Below, piece after piece: positions 1-7,709 of a DNA stretch of 64,000 nucleotides. This stretch comes from Chlamydiia bacterium (GTDB taxonomy: Bacteria; Chlamydiota; Chlamydiia; Chlamydiales; Simkaniaceae), in the NCBI GenBank assembly GCA_030429605.1, contig JAUIEV010000002.1:1-64000 (forward strand). Reading direction: 5' to 3'. The notes under the pieces are model-generated. The model ran no database searches. It worked only from the letters and a program-made list of their open reading frames with translations, and had not been told where the DNA came from. Both the position numbers and the translations under genes were made by a program. The number at the start of each line of letters is the position of its first letter. Position 1 is the stretch's first letter.

Positions 1-220
1 TAAGAACACGATGAAGCATACTCATACCAGATTGGCCATTTTGTCGAGGGGGTGCTCCAAGAAACAATGCCACTCGTCCAGAGAGAAAATGATGGTGAGA
101 TGGCTTCTGCTGAACTTCTTTAACTGTTGAATTTGTTCCGGCAGACTCTTCAGCTGCAAAATGAGCCCTAGCGGGACTGAATGCTTCTGATGAACTTGAT
201 GAACTTGAAATAGCTGCCAT
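1..220 (-). CDS. Ankyrin-like repeat protein, third tandem paralogue (partial, cut by window edge)
   Basis: This is the N-terminal 73 codons of a leftward gene whose remainder lies outside the window. The ATG at 220 follows a good Shine-Dalgarno (AGGAGAG, about 5 nt spacing). It opens MAAISSSSSSSEAF and then runs almost identical to residues 22-72 of the 492-aa protein encoded at 340-1818, sharing AAEESAGTN, VKEVQQKPS, SGRVALFLGAP and RQNGQSGMSML. It is therefore the third member of a tandem family. Differences cluster in the first 20 residues, where the Ser run is longer. The repeat region and C-terminal module cannot be seen. An effector role is an inference from the repeats of its neighbours. 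Confidence 0.85.
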   Translation of the reverse strand, partial: MAAISSSSSSSEAFSPARAHFAAEESAGTNSTVKEVQQKPSHHHFLSGRVALFLGAPPRQNGQSGMSMLHRVL

Positions 221-232
221 TATTCTCTCCTC

Positions 233-256
233 ATACTTTTATTTACCTAAAAGTAT
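233..256. promoter_or_regulatory. Inverted repeat in the 5' leader of the partial ankyrin-like gene
   Basis: ATACTTTT (233-240) and AAAAGTAT (249-256) form a perfect 8-bp inverted repeat with an 8-nt spacer, starting 12 nt upstream of the ATG at 220. On the minus strand its distal arm overlaps TATACT (252-257), a possible -10 element. It could be an operator or a leader hairpin. No matching -35 is clear. Confidence 0.3.
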
Positions 257-339
257 ACCATTTTGTAATGTTTTACGGTTACACTTTTTTTAATAAGATG
301 TGAGTAATGCTATCGCATTAAGGGTTAGAATGATGTGAT

Positions 340-1818
340 TTATATCGTAAGGCAATCAAGAAATGCTTCTCTATAGGCAGAAAGAGAGTCCCACATGTGA
401 TTTGGGCCGAAGTCGAGGCCCTCGTCAGTTTCTGGGCTGCCGAACATTTCCCATATGCTATGAAGGAAGCGTGTCGCTTGTTGCTTGCGGACTGAATCGC
501 CGTTTTCACGAGCATAGCCAACAAGAACATGTGTTATGCTTTCTTTAAGTGCATTTTTTTGCTCTGGAGTTTCTATAGGGAAGGTACCACCATAAATGGC
601 TAAGACGTCAGCATACATATCTGTTGAAAACAGAAAGTTAAAGTCAAGGAGTAGGGAATGTATGGATTGAGACGGAGGGTAATATTCATTAAATAGTGCT
701 AGAGCATTCATTGTAATAGTAAGTACTATATGAGAATCTGTATTCACTACAGGTTTAAGAACTTCAACAAGTGCTTGATCAGGAATGCGTGCAGCTACTT
801 TATCATTAGCAAGAAGAGCTTGTAGACATTCGAGCAATCCACGTTCAGCGGCAGACCGCAATGCCGATCCTAATTTATTATCAGGAATTCGATCAACAAT
901 GCTTTCGTGGTCAAGGAGAGCTTGTAGGCATTCAGGGTGTCCATTTTGAGCGGTATTCTCCAATGCCCATCCTAAATCAAATCCAGAAATTCGATCAACG
1001 ATACTTTCATGGTCAAGAAGAACTTGAAGGCATTCAAGGTGTCCATATCGAGTGGCAAGTATCAATGCAAATCCTAATTGAGATTCTGGAAGACGATCAA
1101 CAATTCCTTCATGATCAAGAAAAGCTTGTAGACATTCGAGCAGCCCATGTTCAGCTGTAGAACACAATGCCGATCCTAATGTATAATCAGGAAGTCGATC
1201 AACGATCCCTTCGTGGTAAAGGAGGGCTTGCAGGCATTTAAGCTGTCCATTTGCAGCAGCGCGACAAAATGTTAGTCTCAAATCACCTTCAAAAATACGG
1301 GGATGAAATGGATCTTGAGAAAGTAAGAGTGTCAAAAGCTGCGCTGCTCCTTTATCCACTGATTTAGAGAAAAGCTCATTAACTGTTTGATCTGTCAACT
1401 GTTCAAGGATACCTTCTCTAAAACGTCCTTGAAAAAAGAGCACATCATGTACAACAGAGAAAAGGCCCGCGTCAAGACATCGTATGAGTCGCTCGGAAGT
1501 ACCTGAGCGTACCTCTTTGAGAACAAACTGTGTTAAAGCGACTTCATTGGTTGGAATAAGTTCCGGACAAACTTCTGCTAGAGCAGCTGCATTTCTTTCA
1601 AGAACACCATGAAGCATGCTCATGCCTGATTGGCCATTTTGTCGAGTGGGTGCTCCAAGAAATAATGCAACTCGGCCAGAGAAAAAATGATGCTGAGATG
1701 GCTTCTGCTGAACTTCTTTAACTGATGAATTTGTTCCCGCAGACTCTTCAGCTGCACAATAAGCCCTAACTCGTAATTCGTGACTGAATATTCCTGATGA
1801 ACTTGAAATAGCTGCCAT
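340..1818 (-). CDS. Ankyrin-like repeat protein, candidate effector (second tandem paralogue)
   Basis: The protein has 492 aa, and its start ATG at 1818 is preceded by AAGGAC. Residues 1-50 are Ser/Ala-rich. Residues 75-175 are shared with the downstream-numbered paralogue (LTQF, KEVRSG, VVHDVLF). Residues 180-349 hold five 34-aa repeats with the core LGxALxxAAxxGHLECLQALLDH, then xIVDRIPD. This is an ankyrin-like helix-turn-helix pattern, though the TPLH motif of classical ankyrin repeats is absent. Residues 425-492 form a separate conserved C-terminal module (ESITHVLVGYARE, SPETDEGLDFGPNHMWDSL). Such repeats bind other proteins and are common in secreted effectors of intracellular bacteria. 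The target is unknown. There is no signal peptide or membrane segment. Confidence 0.85.
   Translation of the reverse strand: MAAISSSSGIFSHELRVRAYCAAEESAGTNSSVKEVQQKPSQHHFFSGRVALFLGAPTRQNGQSGMSMLHGVLERNAAALAEVCPELIPTNEVALTQFVLKEVRSGTSERLIRCLDAGLFSVVHDVLFFQGRFREGILEQLTDQTVNELFSKSVDKGAAQLLTLLLSQDPFHPRIFEGDLRLTFCRAAANGQLKCLQALLYHEGIVDRLPDYTLGSALCSTAEHGLLECLQAFLDHEGIVDRLPESQLGFALILATRYGHLECLQVLLDHESIVDRISGFDLGWALENTAQNGHPECLQALLDHESIVDRIPDNKLGSALRSAAERGLLECLQALLANDKVAARIPDQALVEVLKPVVNTDSHIVLTITMNALALFNEYYPPSQSIHSLLLDFNFLFSTDMYADVLAIYGGTFPIETPEQKNALKESITHVLVGYARENGDSVRKQQATRFLHSIWEMFGSPETDEGLDFGPNHMWDSLSAYREAFLDCLTI
772..1281 (-). repeat. Five tandem 102-nt units encoding ankyrin-like repeats
   Basis: Within the 492-aa gene, codons 180-349 consist of five consecutive 34-codon units. 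The coding pattern GHLECLQALLDHExIVDR recurs in each unit, and on the + strand the text caagaGCTTGTAGgCATTC recurs with small changes. The units are diverged enough that they are protein repeats and not recent DNA duplications. Confidence 0.75.
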
Positions 1819-1873
1819 GTATTTGTCCTTTTTGCTTGTTGGTTAGGCATAGGTTTTTATGTGAACTAGCTAT

Positions 1874-3433
1874 TTAGCCGGTAAGGCAGTCGATGAATGC
1901 TCCTGTAAAAAAAGGAAGTGAGTCCCACATGTGATTAGGGCCAAAGTCGAGGCCCTCGTCTGTTTCCGGGCTGCCGTGCTGTTCCCATATGCTATGAAGG
2001 AAGCGTATTGCTTTTTGCTTACGGAGTGAATCGCCGTCTTCACGAGCGTAGCCAACAAGAACGTGTGTTATGCTTTCTTTTAATTGTTGCTTATTTTTTT
2101 GCATCGGTATTTGGCTGTCATTTTCATACGCGTTAATGACATCACGATACATATCAGTAGAAAAAACGAGGTTGAATTCGTGTAATAATTTATGCAATGA
2201 AAAGGGAGGTTTTGTTTTTTGTTTAGACCATAAAAACTGTGCATATTTGACGACATTTAAAGCGGCAAGAGAGCCTGATGTACACACTGGTTCTAATGCA
2301 GCTACCATGTCTTGATTTGGAACTCGTCTTGTGTAGCTTTTGTGGGCGAATAAGACTTGTATACACTTTAAGCGACTATGTGCGACAGCAGTGTGCAGTA
2401 CTGCTCCAATCTGTAGACTAGAAATTCTGTCTAACAACCCTTCTTCATTGATAAGTACATTCAGGCAGTCAAAATGCCCTTTTTCGGCGACTTGTGACAA
2501 AGCAAAAGACAAGTTTGGAGAACGTGTATATGTAGAGAATTTTTTATGGGAAAGAATGACTTTGAGGCATTGTGTATGCCCTTTTTCAACAGATAAAGCA
2601 AAAAGTTTTGATATAGTTTTTAAAGGGATACGGGATATGAGCTCCCTGTAGTAAAATAGTATCTTAGTGGATTCAGTGTGTTGAGACTGAATAGCCTTAA
2701 AGAGAGCTGTGCCGAATGACTTGTGAGGAATGCGTCTTCTCATTCTTTCATTCGTCAGTATTTCGGAGAGGCATTTTTCATGCCCATTTCTTGATGCTTC
2801 AACGAATGCATATCCCAACTGCGTATTCGAAAGCGATGAGATGAATCCGTTTCTCGATAGAAATATTTTCATGCATTCGAGGTGGCCATTTCTCATTGCT
2901 TTGATAAATGCATCAGTGATCTGGTCTTCTTCAATAGAATCCATGAGAACTTTTTGCGAAAGAACATGCTTTAGAAATGTGGCGTGTCCTTTTTCTGCAA
3001 TTTTGGAAAAAAAAGGCACTGGAACTCTATCGCGCACTTTCGCAAAGACATCTTTTCTTAGACGCCCTTTTGAGAACAAGACGTCATAAACAACTGACAA
3101 AAGTTCGACTTCAATACATCGCATCAGTCGGTCATTCACACCGGAGCGAACTTCTTTGATAAGAAACTGCGTGAGTCCTACCTCGTCAGTTATATCAACA
3201 GGACACACGTCGTTCAGCGCGCGTTCCCTCAGCCAAAGGGCGCCATTTAACATTTTTGTTCCTATGAAACCCGTTGCTTTATCTAACTTTGATCCATACA
3301 GGAACTGGGCAACCCGCCCAGTAATTCTTCGTAGATGCATCGGTCCACAGTTTTCCATCTCGTGAAGAGGAGAATAGGATCGTGCTGAGTCAACTGCTAC
3401 ACACCGAGCGCGAAAAGAGAGAGCCACTGCCAT
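1874..3433 (-). CDS. Ankyrin-like repeat protein, candidate effector (first tandem paralogue)
   Basis: The protein has 519 aa from the ATG at 3433, chosen because GTGGAG precedes it at 7 nt and the start then matches its MAAIS relatives; an ORF extension to 3478 lacks a ribosome site. Residues 80-135 match the 492-aa paralogue (DEVGLTQFLIKEVRSG, DRLMRCIE, VVYDVLF). Residues 142-375 contain about seven diverged 33-34-aa ankyrin-like units (AMRNGHLECMKIFLS, ASRNGHEKCLSEIL, VEKGHTQCLKVILS, AEKGHFDCLNVLI). Residues 451-519 carry the conserved C-terminal module (ESITHVLVGYARED, GSPETDEGLDFGPNHMWDS). It lies 55 nt upstream of the next paralogue, so co-transcription is possible. Function and target are unknown; secretion is inferred. 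Confidence 0.82.
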   Translation of the reverse strand: MAVALSFRARCVAVDSARSYSPLHEMENCGPMHLRRITGRVAQFLYGSKLDKATGFIGTKMLNGALWLRERALNDVCPVDITDEVGLTQFLIKEVRSGVNDRLMRCIEVELLSVVYDVLFSKGRLRKDVFAKVRDRVPVPFFSKIAEKGHATFLKHVLSQKVLMDSIEEDQITDAFIKAMRNGHLECMKIFLSRNGFISSLSNTQLGYAFVEASRNGHEKCLSEILTNERMRRRIPHKSFGTALFKAIQSQHTESTKILFYYRELISRIPLKTISKLFALSVEKGHTQCLKVILSHKKFSTYTRSPNLSFALSQVAEKGHFDCLNVLINEEGLLDRISSLQIGAVLHTAVAHSRLKCIQVLFAHKSYTRRVPNQDMVAALEPVCTSGSLAALNVVKYAQFLWSKQKTKPPFSLHKLLHEFNLVFSTDMYRDVINAYENDSQIPMQKNKQQLKESITHVLVGYAREDGDSLRKQKAIRFLHSIWEQHGSPETDEGLDFGPNHMWDSLPFFTGAFIDCLTG

Positions 3434-3462
3434 GGTTATACTCCACTGTTTTTGGTGAAAAC

Positions 3463-3491
3463 ATGCTATATTTAGCAACGTTATTTACCAA
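3463..3491 (-). promoter_or_regulatory. Candidate sigma-70-type promoter for the ankyrin-like gene cluster
   Basis: On the minus strand TTGGTA (3491-3486), a 17-nt spacer and TAGCAT (3468-3463) lie about 30 nt upstream of the ATG at 3433. Each hexamer matches the consensus at four of six positions. It would serve the first of the three tandem paralogues. Confidence 0.35.
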
Positions 3492-3532
3492 GTTATTTTT
3501 GGAATATATAATGAGCGTGGAGTTCATTTTTA

Positions 3533-4843
3533 TTAATGGGCAGCCAGTCGAGCAATTTTTCTATTGATGAGCTTCAAAGCTAGCCGACCATCTATAGGGT
3601 GTGTTTTAGCCATGAGCACAGATACAGGATCCAGGTTTCTGATTGATCCTGCAATAAAACCTTCAACAGCAGTATCTGCAATGTCTATGGGAATAGTATA
3701 AAAAGTCATAAGAGGCGAAAATCGCTCTCTATCGTGAAGTGCAGGGGTCTCTGAAGCTTCAATATAGAGCTCATCATGGCTTGTTCTTTCCTGATTGTAT
3801 CCTTCAGTAAGAAGACAGTTTATTTCTCTTTCAGTTTTTGGTGTATCGAAGCCGTGTGCCATAAACAGCTGCTGTCCATCTTCTGTGTGTCCAACATGTA
3901 TGACATTCCAGCCACCAGAAAACCCTACCGGGTGTTTATGTGGATAAAAAGGGACTCCTTTAATATGACATTCGTCACCAATTTCTAGTGGACGATGGCC
4001 AAGCGTGCCTTTTTCGCCGATGTATGCATTCTCTGTAAAATGAGCAAGCCGCGAAATTGGAGATTCTGGACACGTTATTCCTCTCTGTGTAATAGACAAG
4101 GTAAAAGGATTCCCAGAAAAAAGTTGGTCAAACTTCTCCACTCCTAAAAAACCTAAGAGTGCATCATAATACGCAAGCTGAGTTGCATTCCCGCAATCTA
4201 AAACAGAGGGACCACGAAGAAGTGCTTTCACGCCATCTGATGCTTTTTGGCCAGATTTTAAGCGAAATGTAAATTGGTCGGTTTTATCGAAAAAACCTTG
4301 GTGGGCATAGCCTGTCCAATATTCATCAGGCATCGACATGCCACGAGATTCAAAAAAAACCTCAAAGTCTGAGGGGTACCACACTCCAAATATGTCGTTT
4401 TTTTCATTCGACATGATCTGTGCAATCGCATCTTGTACACCCTCTGCAAGAGCACGGCGTACTTCGAGGAGTTCACTTTCAGAATAAGATGAGCTGTCTA
4501 TCTGAACTGCCTCAAAAGGAGGGAAGCAATCTATCTGAAGTGAGTCTGGGCCAGATAAAAATTTTAAATCGAGCGGCTCTCCAAGGTATGGCTCTGGGAT
4601 TTTTTCAAAGGGTGAGGTTTTGGAAGCATTACTGTAGGTAATCACTCCATCTGGAAGTGTCCATTTCGGTGCTTTTGCAAATGCCTCGGCTACGCACTCT
4701 ATAAGCCTTGTATAATACCCTGGGAGTACCACTTGTGTCCCAAGCGAAGCTATTGGGCTGCCATTTCTGTTGATTTCGCTTTGAACGAACTCCTCTGCAG
4801 TGATAGGTGGAGTGTATGGAGTGAGTGCACTACAAGCTGCCAT
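3533..4843 (-). CDS. Tgl-type protein-glutamine gamma-glutamyltransferase homologue (candidate secreted transglutaminase)
   Basis: The protein has 436 aa from the ATG at 4843 (AAGGAA upstream; the longer ORF to 4951 has no ribosome site). Residues 190-245 and 288-340 match the Bacillus spore-coat transglutaminase Tgl as I remember it. The shared points are FRLKSGQKASDGVKAL, then the Cys-containing helix LDCGNATQLAYYDALLGFLG with Cys217, then GDECHIKGVPFY, then GWNVIHVG, then LFMAHGF with His330. Tgl enzymes form isopeptide bonds between Gln and Lys side chains. Here the Glu next to the catalytic Cys is Asp216, and the second acid of Tgl (GENV) is Trp312, so catalysis could differ (transamidation, deamidation or protease). 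The first 190 residues are unlike Tgl. The MAACSALTP start and the neighbours suggest a secreted effector (inference). Confidence 0.6.
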   Translation of the reverse strand: MAACSALTPYTPPITAEEFVQSEINRNGSPIASLGTQVVLPGYYTRLIECVAEAFAKAPKWTLPDGVITYSNASKTSPFEKIPEPYLGEPLDLKFLSGPDSLQIDCFPPFEAVQIDSSSYSESELLEVRRALAEGVQDAIAQIMSNEKNDIFGVWYPSDFEVFFESRGMSMPDEYWTGYAHQGFFDKTDQFTFRLKSGQKASDGVKALLRGPSVLDCGNATQLAYYDALLGFLGVEKFDQLFSGNPFTLSITQRGITCPESPISRLAHFTENAYIGEKGTLGHRPLEIGDECHIKGVPFYPHKHPVGFSGGWNVIHVGHTEDGQQLFMAHGFDTPKTEREINCLLTEGYNQERTSHDELYIEASETPALHDRERFSPLMTFYTIPIDIADTAVEGFIAGSIRNLDPVSVLMAKTHPIDGRLALKLINRKIARLAAH

Positions 4844-4988
4844 GTGAATTCCTTTATTCTTTTCTAAGTAGTATAGCATGATTGAGAGAAATACACACTG
4901 AAATTCATTGCGTTTCAGTACAAGCTTCATTGTGCATTGTTTATAAATCATTGGCCTATATACTTATTCCAAAGAACCATGGATTTGT

Positions 4989-6002
4989 ATGTTTTTGGTA
5001 AAAAAATATTTTATTTTTTATACAGCACTCTTTTTTTCTCTCCCAATCTTTGTCCAGCCAGTGCATGTCCTGATGCCTGTCTACAACAGTGAACAGTATC
5101 TCCCTCAATCTATTGACTCTGTTTTGATGCAGGAGAGTGATGATGTCGTACTTATTGTCTATGATGATGGATCAACAGATCATTCTCGTACAGTTCTTGA
5201 ATCCTATGCGAAGAGGTATCCTTCAAAAATTACCTATTTCGGAATGGGGGAAAATAGAGGGATTGCACATGCAAGAGAAGCACTTCTTCGTGCATCATTC
5301 ACAAGAGATGAAACGGCATTTATCCTTTGGCTTGACTCAGATGACTGCTTCACATCGAAAACCTTTGTAACGCGCTTTGTAGATCAAATGGAAAAAACGG
5401 GGGCTGATGTTTGTCTTTTCACATTTGATGTTGTTTTAGAAAACCCATCAGATAAAGCAAATCTAGCAGGTCTTCTTGATGAGAAACATGGGCATGAAGA
5501 AGTGCTTGATGCTCTTTTTAAGAGCGAAAGTCAGGTGGTTTCACCAAGCAATATGAATGAACTTATGAATGTCTCAACGCTTGGATGGACGAAGGGCTAT
5601 AGACAGATTCACTGGCCCCATCCAGAAGATTGTTGTTACGAGGATTTTGTCTACATGGCGGCGCTTTTTAATGCTGATGCTATCACTGCATTGCCTTCGA
5701 CATATAAGCCAATTCAACATCTTCGTCGGGCTCAGTCAACAACAGGACGTAGAACGGCAAAAACGTTTCAAGATGTTCTTACTCAATTAGAAAAATGTGT
5801 TCATGAAATCTTAGTCAAAAAAAGGATAGAACAGAAACGAACGCTTATTGCATTTCTTCAGCGAAAAATAGCGCAATACGAAGCACTGCTTCAACAACTT
5901 GTCTCTTCTACCGAGCATCCAGATATTACTGAAGACACTCTCACGGAGTACCGTTTCAAAGCAGCTGAAATCATTTCTAGAGCAAGTCAAGAACACGAAT
6001 AG
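4989..6002 (+). CDS. Family 2 (GT-A) glycosyltransferase with N-terminal signal sequence
   Basis: The protein has 337 aa. Residues 27-125 are a typical GT2 core: VLMPVYN, YDDGSTD (Asp59-Asp60), ENRGIAHARE and WLDSDD (116-119, the metal- and nucleotide-sugar-binding DxD region). It transfers a sugar from an NDP-sugar to an unknown acceptor. Unusually, residues 1-24 (KKYFIFYTALFFSLPIF) form a signal peptide or membrane anchor directly before the first beta strand. This would place the enzyme on the outer face of the inner membrane or export it, where nucleotide sugars are scarce in bacteria. Residues 245-337 are helical and probably coiled coil. No good Shine-Dalgarno is seen. It is divergent from the transglutaminase-like gene, 145 nt away. 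Confidence 0.8.
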   Translation: MFLVKKYFIFYTALFFSLPIFVQPVHVLMPVYNSEQYLPQSIDSVLMQESDDVVLIVYDDGSTDHSRTVLESYAKRYPSKITYFGMGENRGIAHAREALLRASFTRDETAFILWLDSDDCFTSKTFVTRFVDQMEKTGADVCLFTFDVVLENPSDKANLAGLLDEKHGHEEVLDALFKSESQVVSPSNMNELMNVSTLGWTKGYRQIHWPHPEDCCYEDFVYMAALFNADAITALPSTYKPIQHLRRAQSTTGRRTAKTFQDVLTQLEKCVHEILVKKRIEQKRTLIAFLQRKIAQYEALLQQLVSSTEHPDITEDTLTEYRFKAAEIISRASQEHE

Positions 6003-6028
6003 GTGAACGCTCTATTTTAAGATAAGCT

Positions 6029-7156
6029 CTAGGTGTCCCACCCGAGTGAAATGAAGAGATCTTCTGCTGTTCCCATTTGATTTGGAGGGCAATATCCGTA
6101 GTGTATCGGTGTGGTTGATTCAGCGATTTCTAAAAAGATGTCATGAGGTTTTTTCGCTGTCGGAGAATAAGAGATTTCATCTTCCACAAAGTGGAATCGT
6201 TCTACTCTGCTTGATGTTGAGAAGACGATGGGGGTATCTTGAGATGATAGATCGTAAAGGATGCAAATGAGATCATTTTTTCTTTCTGGGGGAGGAACTT
6301 CTTCTGCTTCTGCATACCCAGAAAAGGCGCGGTATTCTGTAGTAATTCCCATACATACAAACCGGTAAGGAACTGAATTGACTGTTATTTTTCCACGAAA
6401 ATATGGAGCATCTACTCTAGGTGATGGAAAGGTAGAACGCTTTTCAGTTGCTTTTTGTAATGCTGTACATGTGGCTGTAAGAATGCTTTCATACGTTGTC
6501 TCATCAGCAGCAATTAATTCATCAAGCGCTTCTTCGCATCCGGGAAATGCATCAACGAGATCCGGATATCTTTCAGCATCAAAAAAGCTGCGAATGAGCG
6601 GTGTGTGTTCTCGTATACATTCCATTTTTTTGGTAGGAGTATCACATGATGCGAGTGCACGCGTAAAAGCGTTAATGTGTTGTGATGCAGTATGTAGCGT
6701 AGAAAACATAGTAAATACGTCGAACAGTTCATCTTCGACGTGCATCCAGGTAACTGCTCCAAGGTCTATAGAGGGGAGAGAAGTAAATGCTCCTGGACCT
6801 CCAATCATCTCGATGAGTTGAACAGGAAATGGGCGAAGTGAGCTGAGTGCTGGTTCTGCTACTGCATGAAGTTCTTTACTTGCACACGCAGCGCGTGCTA
6901 AGTCAGAGGTAGAAAGATGTGTGAGTGCAATGGAGAGAACAGCATTTGGTAGTCGTAGGAGAGGAGGTATAGCTGCTTCAAGTTGTAGAGAGCTCCCTAA
7001 AGCTGGAGCCGGAACATCTCCTTTAAGCGTCGCTCTTTCTCTTTTTGCTGCTTCATCCACCGCTTTCTCGAGTCGTATTGTTTCTGGAGTTCTATCCATA
7101 TCATTTCGAGTTCGTTTTTGAGACGGGGTGAGTAGTAAACTTGTACTAAGTGCCAT
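6029..7156 (-). CDS. F-box domain protein, candidate effector
   Basis: The protein has 375 aa, with the ATG at 7156 behind GGAG. Residues 66-105 read as an F-box: LLRLPNAVLSIALTHLSTSD followed by LARAACASKELHAVAEPAL, with the LP start, DL and K/W positions of the family. F-box proteins attach to Skp1 of eukaryotic SCF ubiquitin ligases; bacterial copies are effectors that redirect host ubiquitination. Residues 1-60 are Ser/Arg/Ala-rich and may hold a secretion signal. Residues 110-375 match nothing I recognise and would be the substrate-binding part; they lack obvious repeats. It is convergent with the glycosyltransferase gene. The F-box call is by eye, so a fold search is needed for certainty. 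Confidence 0.65.
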   Translation of the reverse strand: MALSTSLLLTPSQKRTRNDMDRTPETIRLEKAVDEAAKRERATLKGDVPAPALGSSLQLEAAIPPLLRLPNAVLSIALTHLSTSDLARAACASKELHAVAEPALSSLRPFPVQLIEMIGGPGAFTSLPSIDLGAVTWMHVEDELFDVFTMFSTLHTASQHINAFTRALASCDTPTKKMECIREHTPLIRSFFDAERYPDLVDAFPGCEEALDELIAADETTYESILTATCTALQKATEKRSTFPSPRVDAPYFRGKITVNSVPYRFVCMGITTEYRAFSGYAEAEEVPPPERKNDLICILYDLSSQDTPIVFSTSSRVERFHFVEDEISYSPTAKKPHDIFLEIAESTTPIHYGYCPPNQMGTAEDLFISLGWDT

Positions 7157-7242
7157 TTTTATTCTCCAACGCTTTTCCTTCCACGGATTTTATCAAAGAT
7201 GGGGGTATTCAATATATGGAAAATTTTTCAAAAAATAACTGC

Positions 7243-7271
7243 TTGACATAATGTAATAGTACGAGTATTCT
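7243..7271 (+). promoter_or_regulatory. Sigma-70-type promoter for the 137-aa gene
   Basis: TTGACA (7243-7248, perfect -35), a 17-nt spacer and TATTCT (7266-7271, four of six) lie 24 nt upstream of the ATG at 7296, which is a normal distance. This is one of the best promoter matches in the window. Confidence 0.6.
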
Positions 7272-7295
7272 TTGAGAAAAACAAAGGAGATGCAT

Positions 7296-7709
7296 ATGGC
7301 TATTAATACACATGCAGCAGTACGAGACGTTCTGGAGAGTTCGTTTCAAGAAGTGACAAAAAAAAACGGAATGATCTCATTCCTTAAAAGTATGAGTGAT
7401 GACCCCAAGTTTAAGTATGGCATCAAAAGAAAAGATTTTGACCATATTTTTTCAACTCAGGTGTGGATAAAAGAAGATGACGGTGGGCATACAAAATTTA
7501 AACACCGTCTTATCCCAGGAATGGTGATCGAGTATTCAGGTCATGATAAAATGCTTGATCCCGGAGCAGCAAATTCTCAAAAAGATAGAATTCAAGAACT
7601 TGTTAACGTACTGGGAAATGAAATATTTCAATTTTCAAAACACAACTGGAAATCAGTACCTGACTTTGACTTAGCAGCCACTCGTTGTATCAATTATTTG
7701 GGACTTTGA
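7296..7709 (+). CDS. Small protein with HicA-like pattern (possible orphan toxin)
   Basis: The protein has 137 aa. The ATG at 7296 is chosen because AAGGAG ends 6 nt before it; an in-frame ATG at 7290 is too close. Residues 25-108 follow the order seen in larger HicA toxins: a leading helix (ISFLKSMSDDP), GIKRKDFDHIF, a glycine-His motif (DDGGHTKFKH, His65), then a strand and GHDKMLDPG, then a helix (DRIQELVNVLG). HicA proteins are mRNA interferases with a double-stranded-RNA-binding fold and a catalytic His. No hicB antitoxin gene is adjacent: the next gene is convergent and unrelated. The similarity is weak and could be chance, so treat it as a hypothetical protein with a lead. Confidence 0.4.
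   Translation: MAINTHAAVRDVLESSFQEVTKKNGMISFLKSMSDDPKFKYGIKRKDFDHIFSTQVWIKEDDGGHTKFKHRLIPGMVIEYSGHDKMLDPGAANSQKDRIQELVNVLGNEIFQFSKHNWKSVPDFDLAATRCINYLGL

Noticed and set aside
861-1160. Open frame on the + strand across the ankyrin-like repeats
   Set aside because: It is the periodic antisense reading of the 34-codon repeats, with no ribosome site; the minus-strand protein explains the sequence.
772-1281. Regular spacing that could suggest a CRISPR array
   Set aside because: The units are 102 nt, all coding, and diverged along their whole length, with no constant repeat and unique spacer.
2730-3089. Open frame on the + strand inside the 519-aa gene
   Set aside because: Antisense shadow of a repeat protein with low stop frequency; no independent signal.
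3434-3478. Upstream start for the 519-aa ankyrin-like protein
   Set aside because: No ribosome site before it, whereas GTGGAG precedes the ATG at 3433 and the resulting N-terminus fits its paralogues.
6378-6821. 147-aa open frame on the + strand inside the F-box gene
   Set aside because: Ser-rich antisense reading with no ribosome site; the opposite strand has the domain match and a good start.
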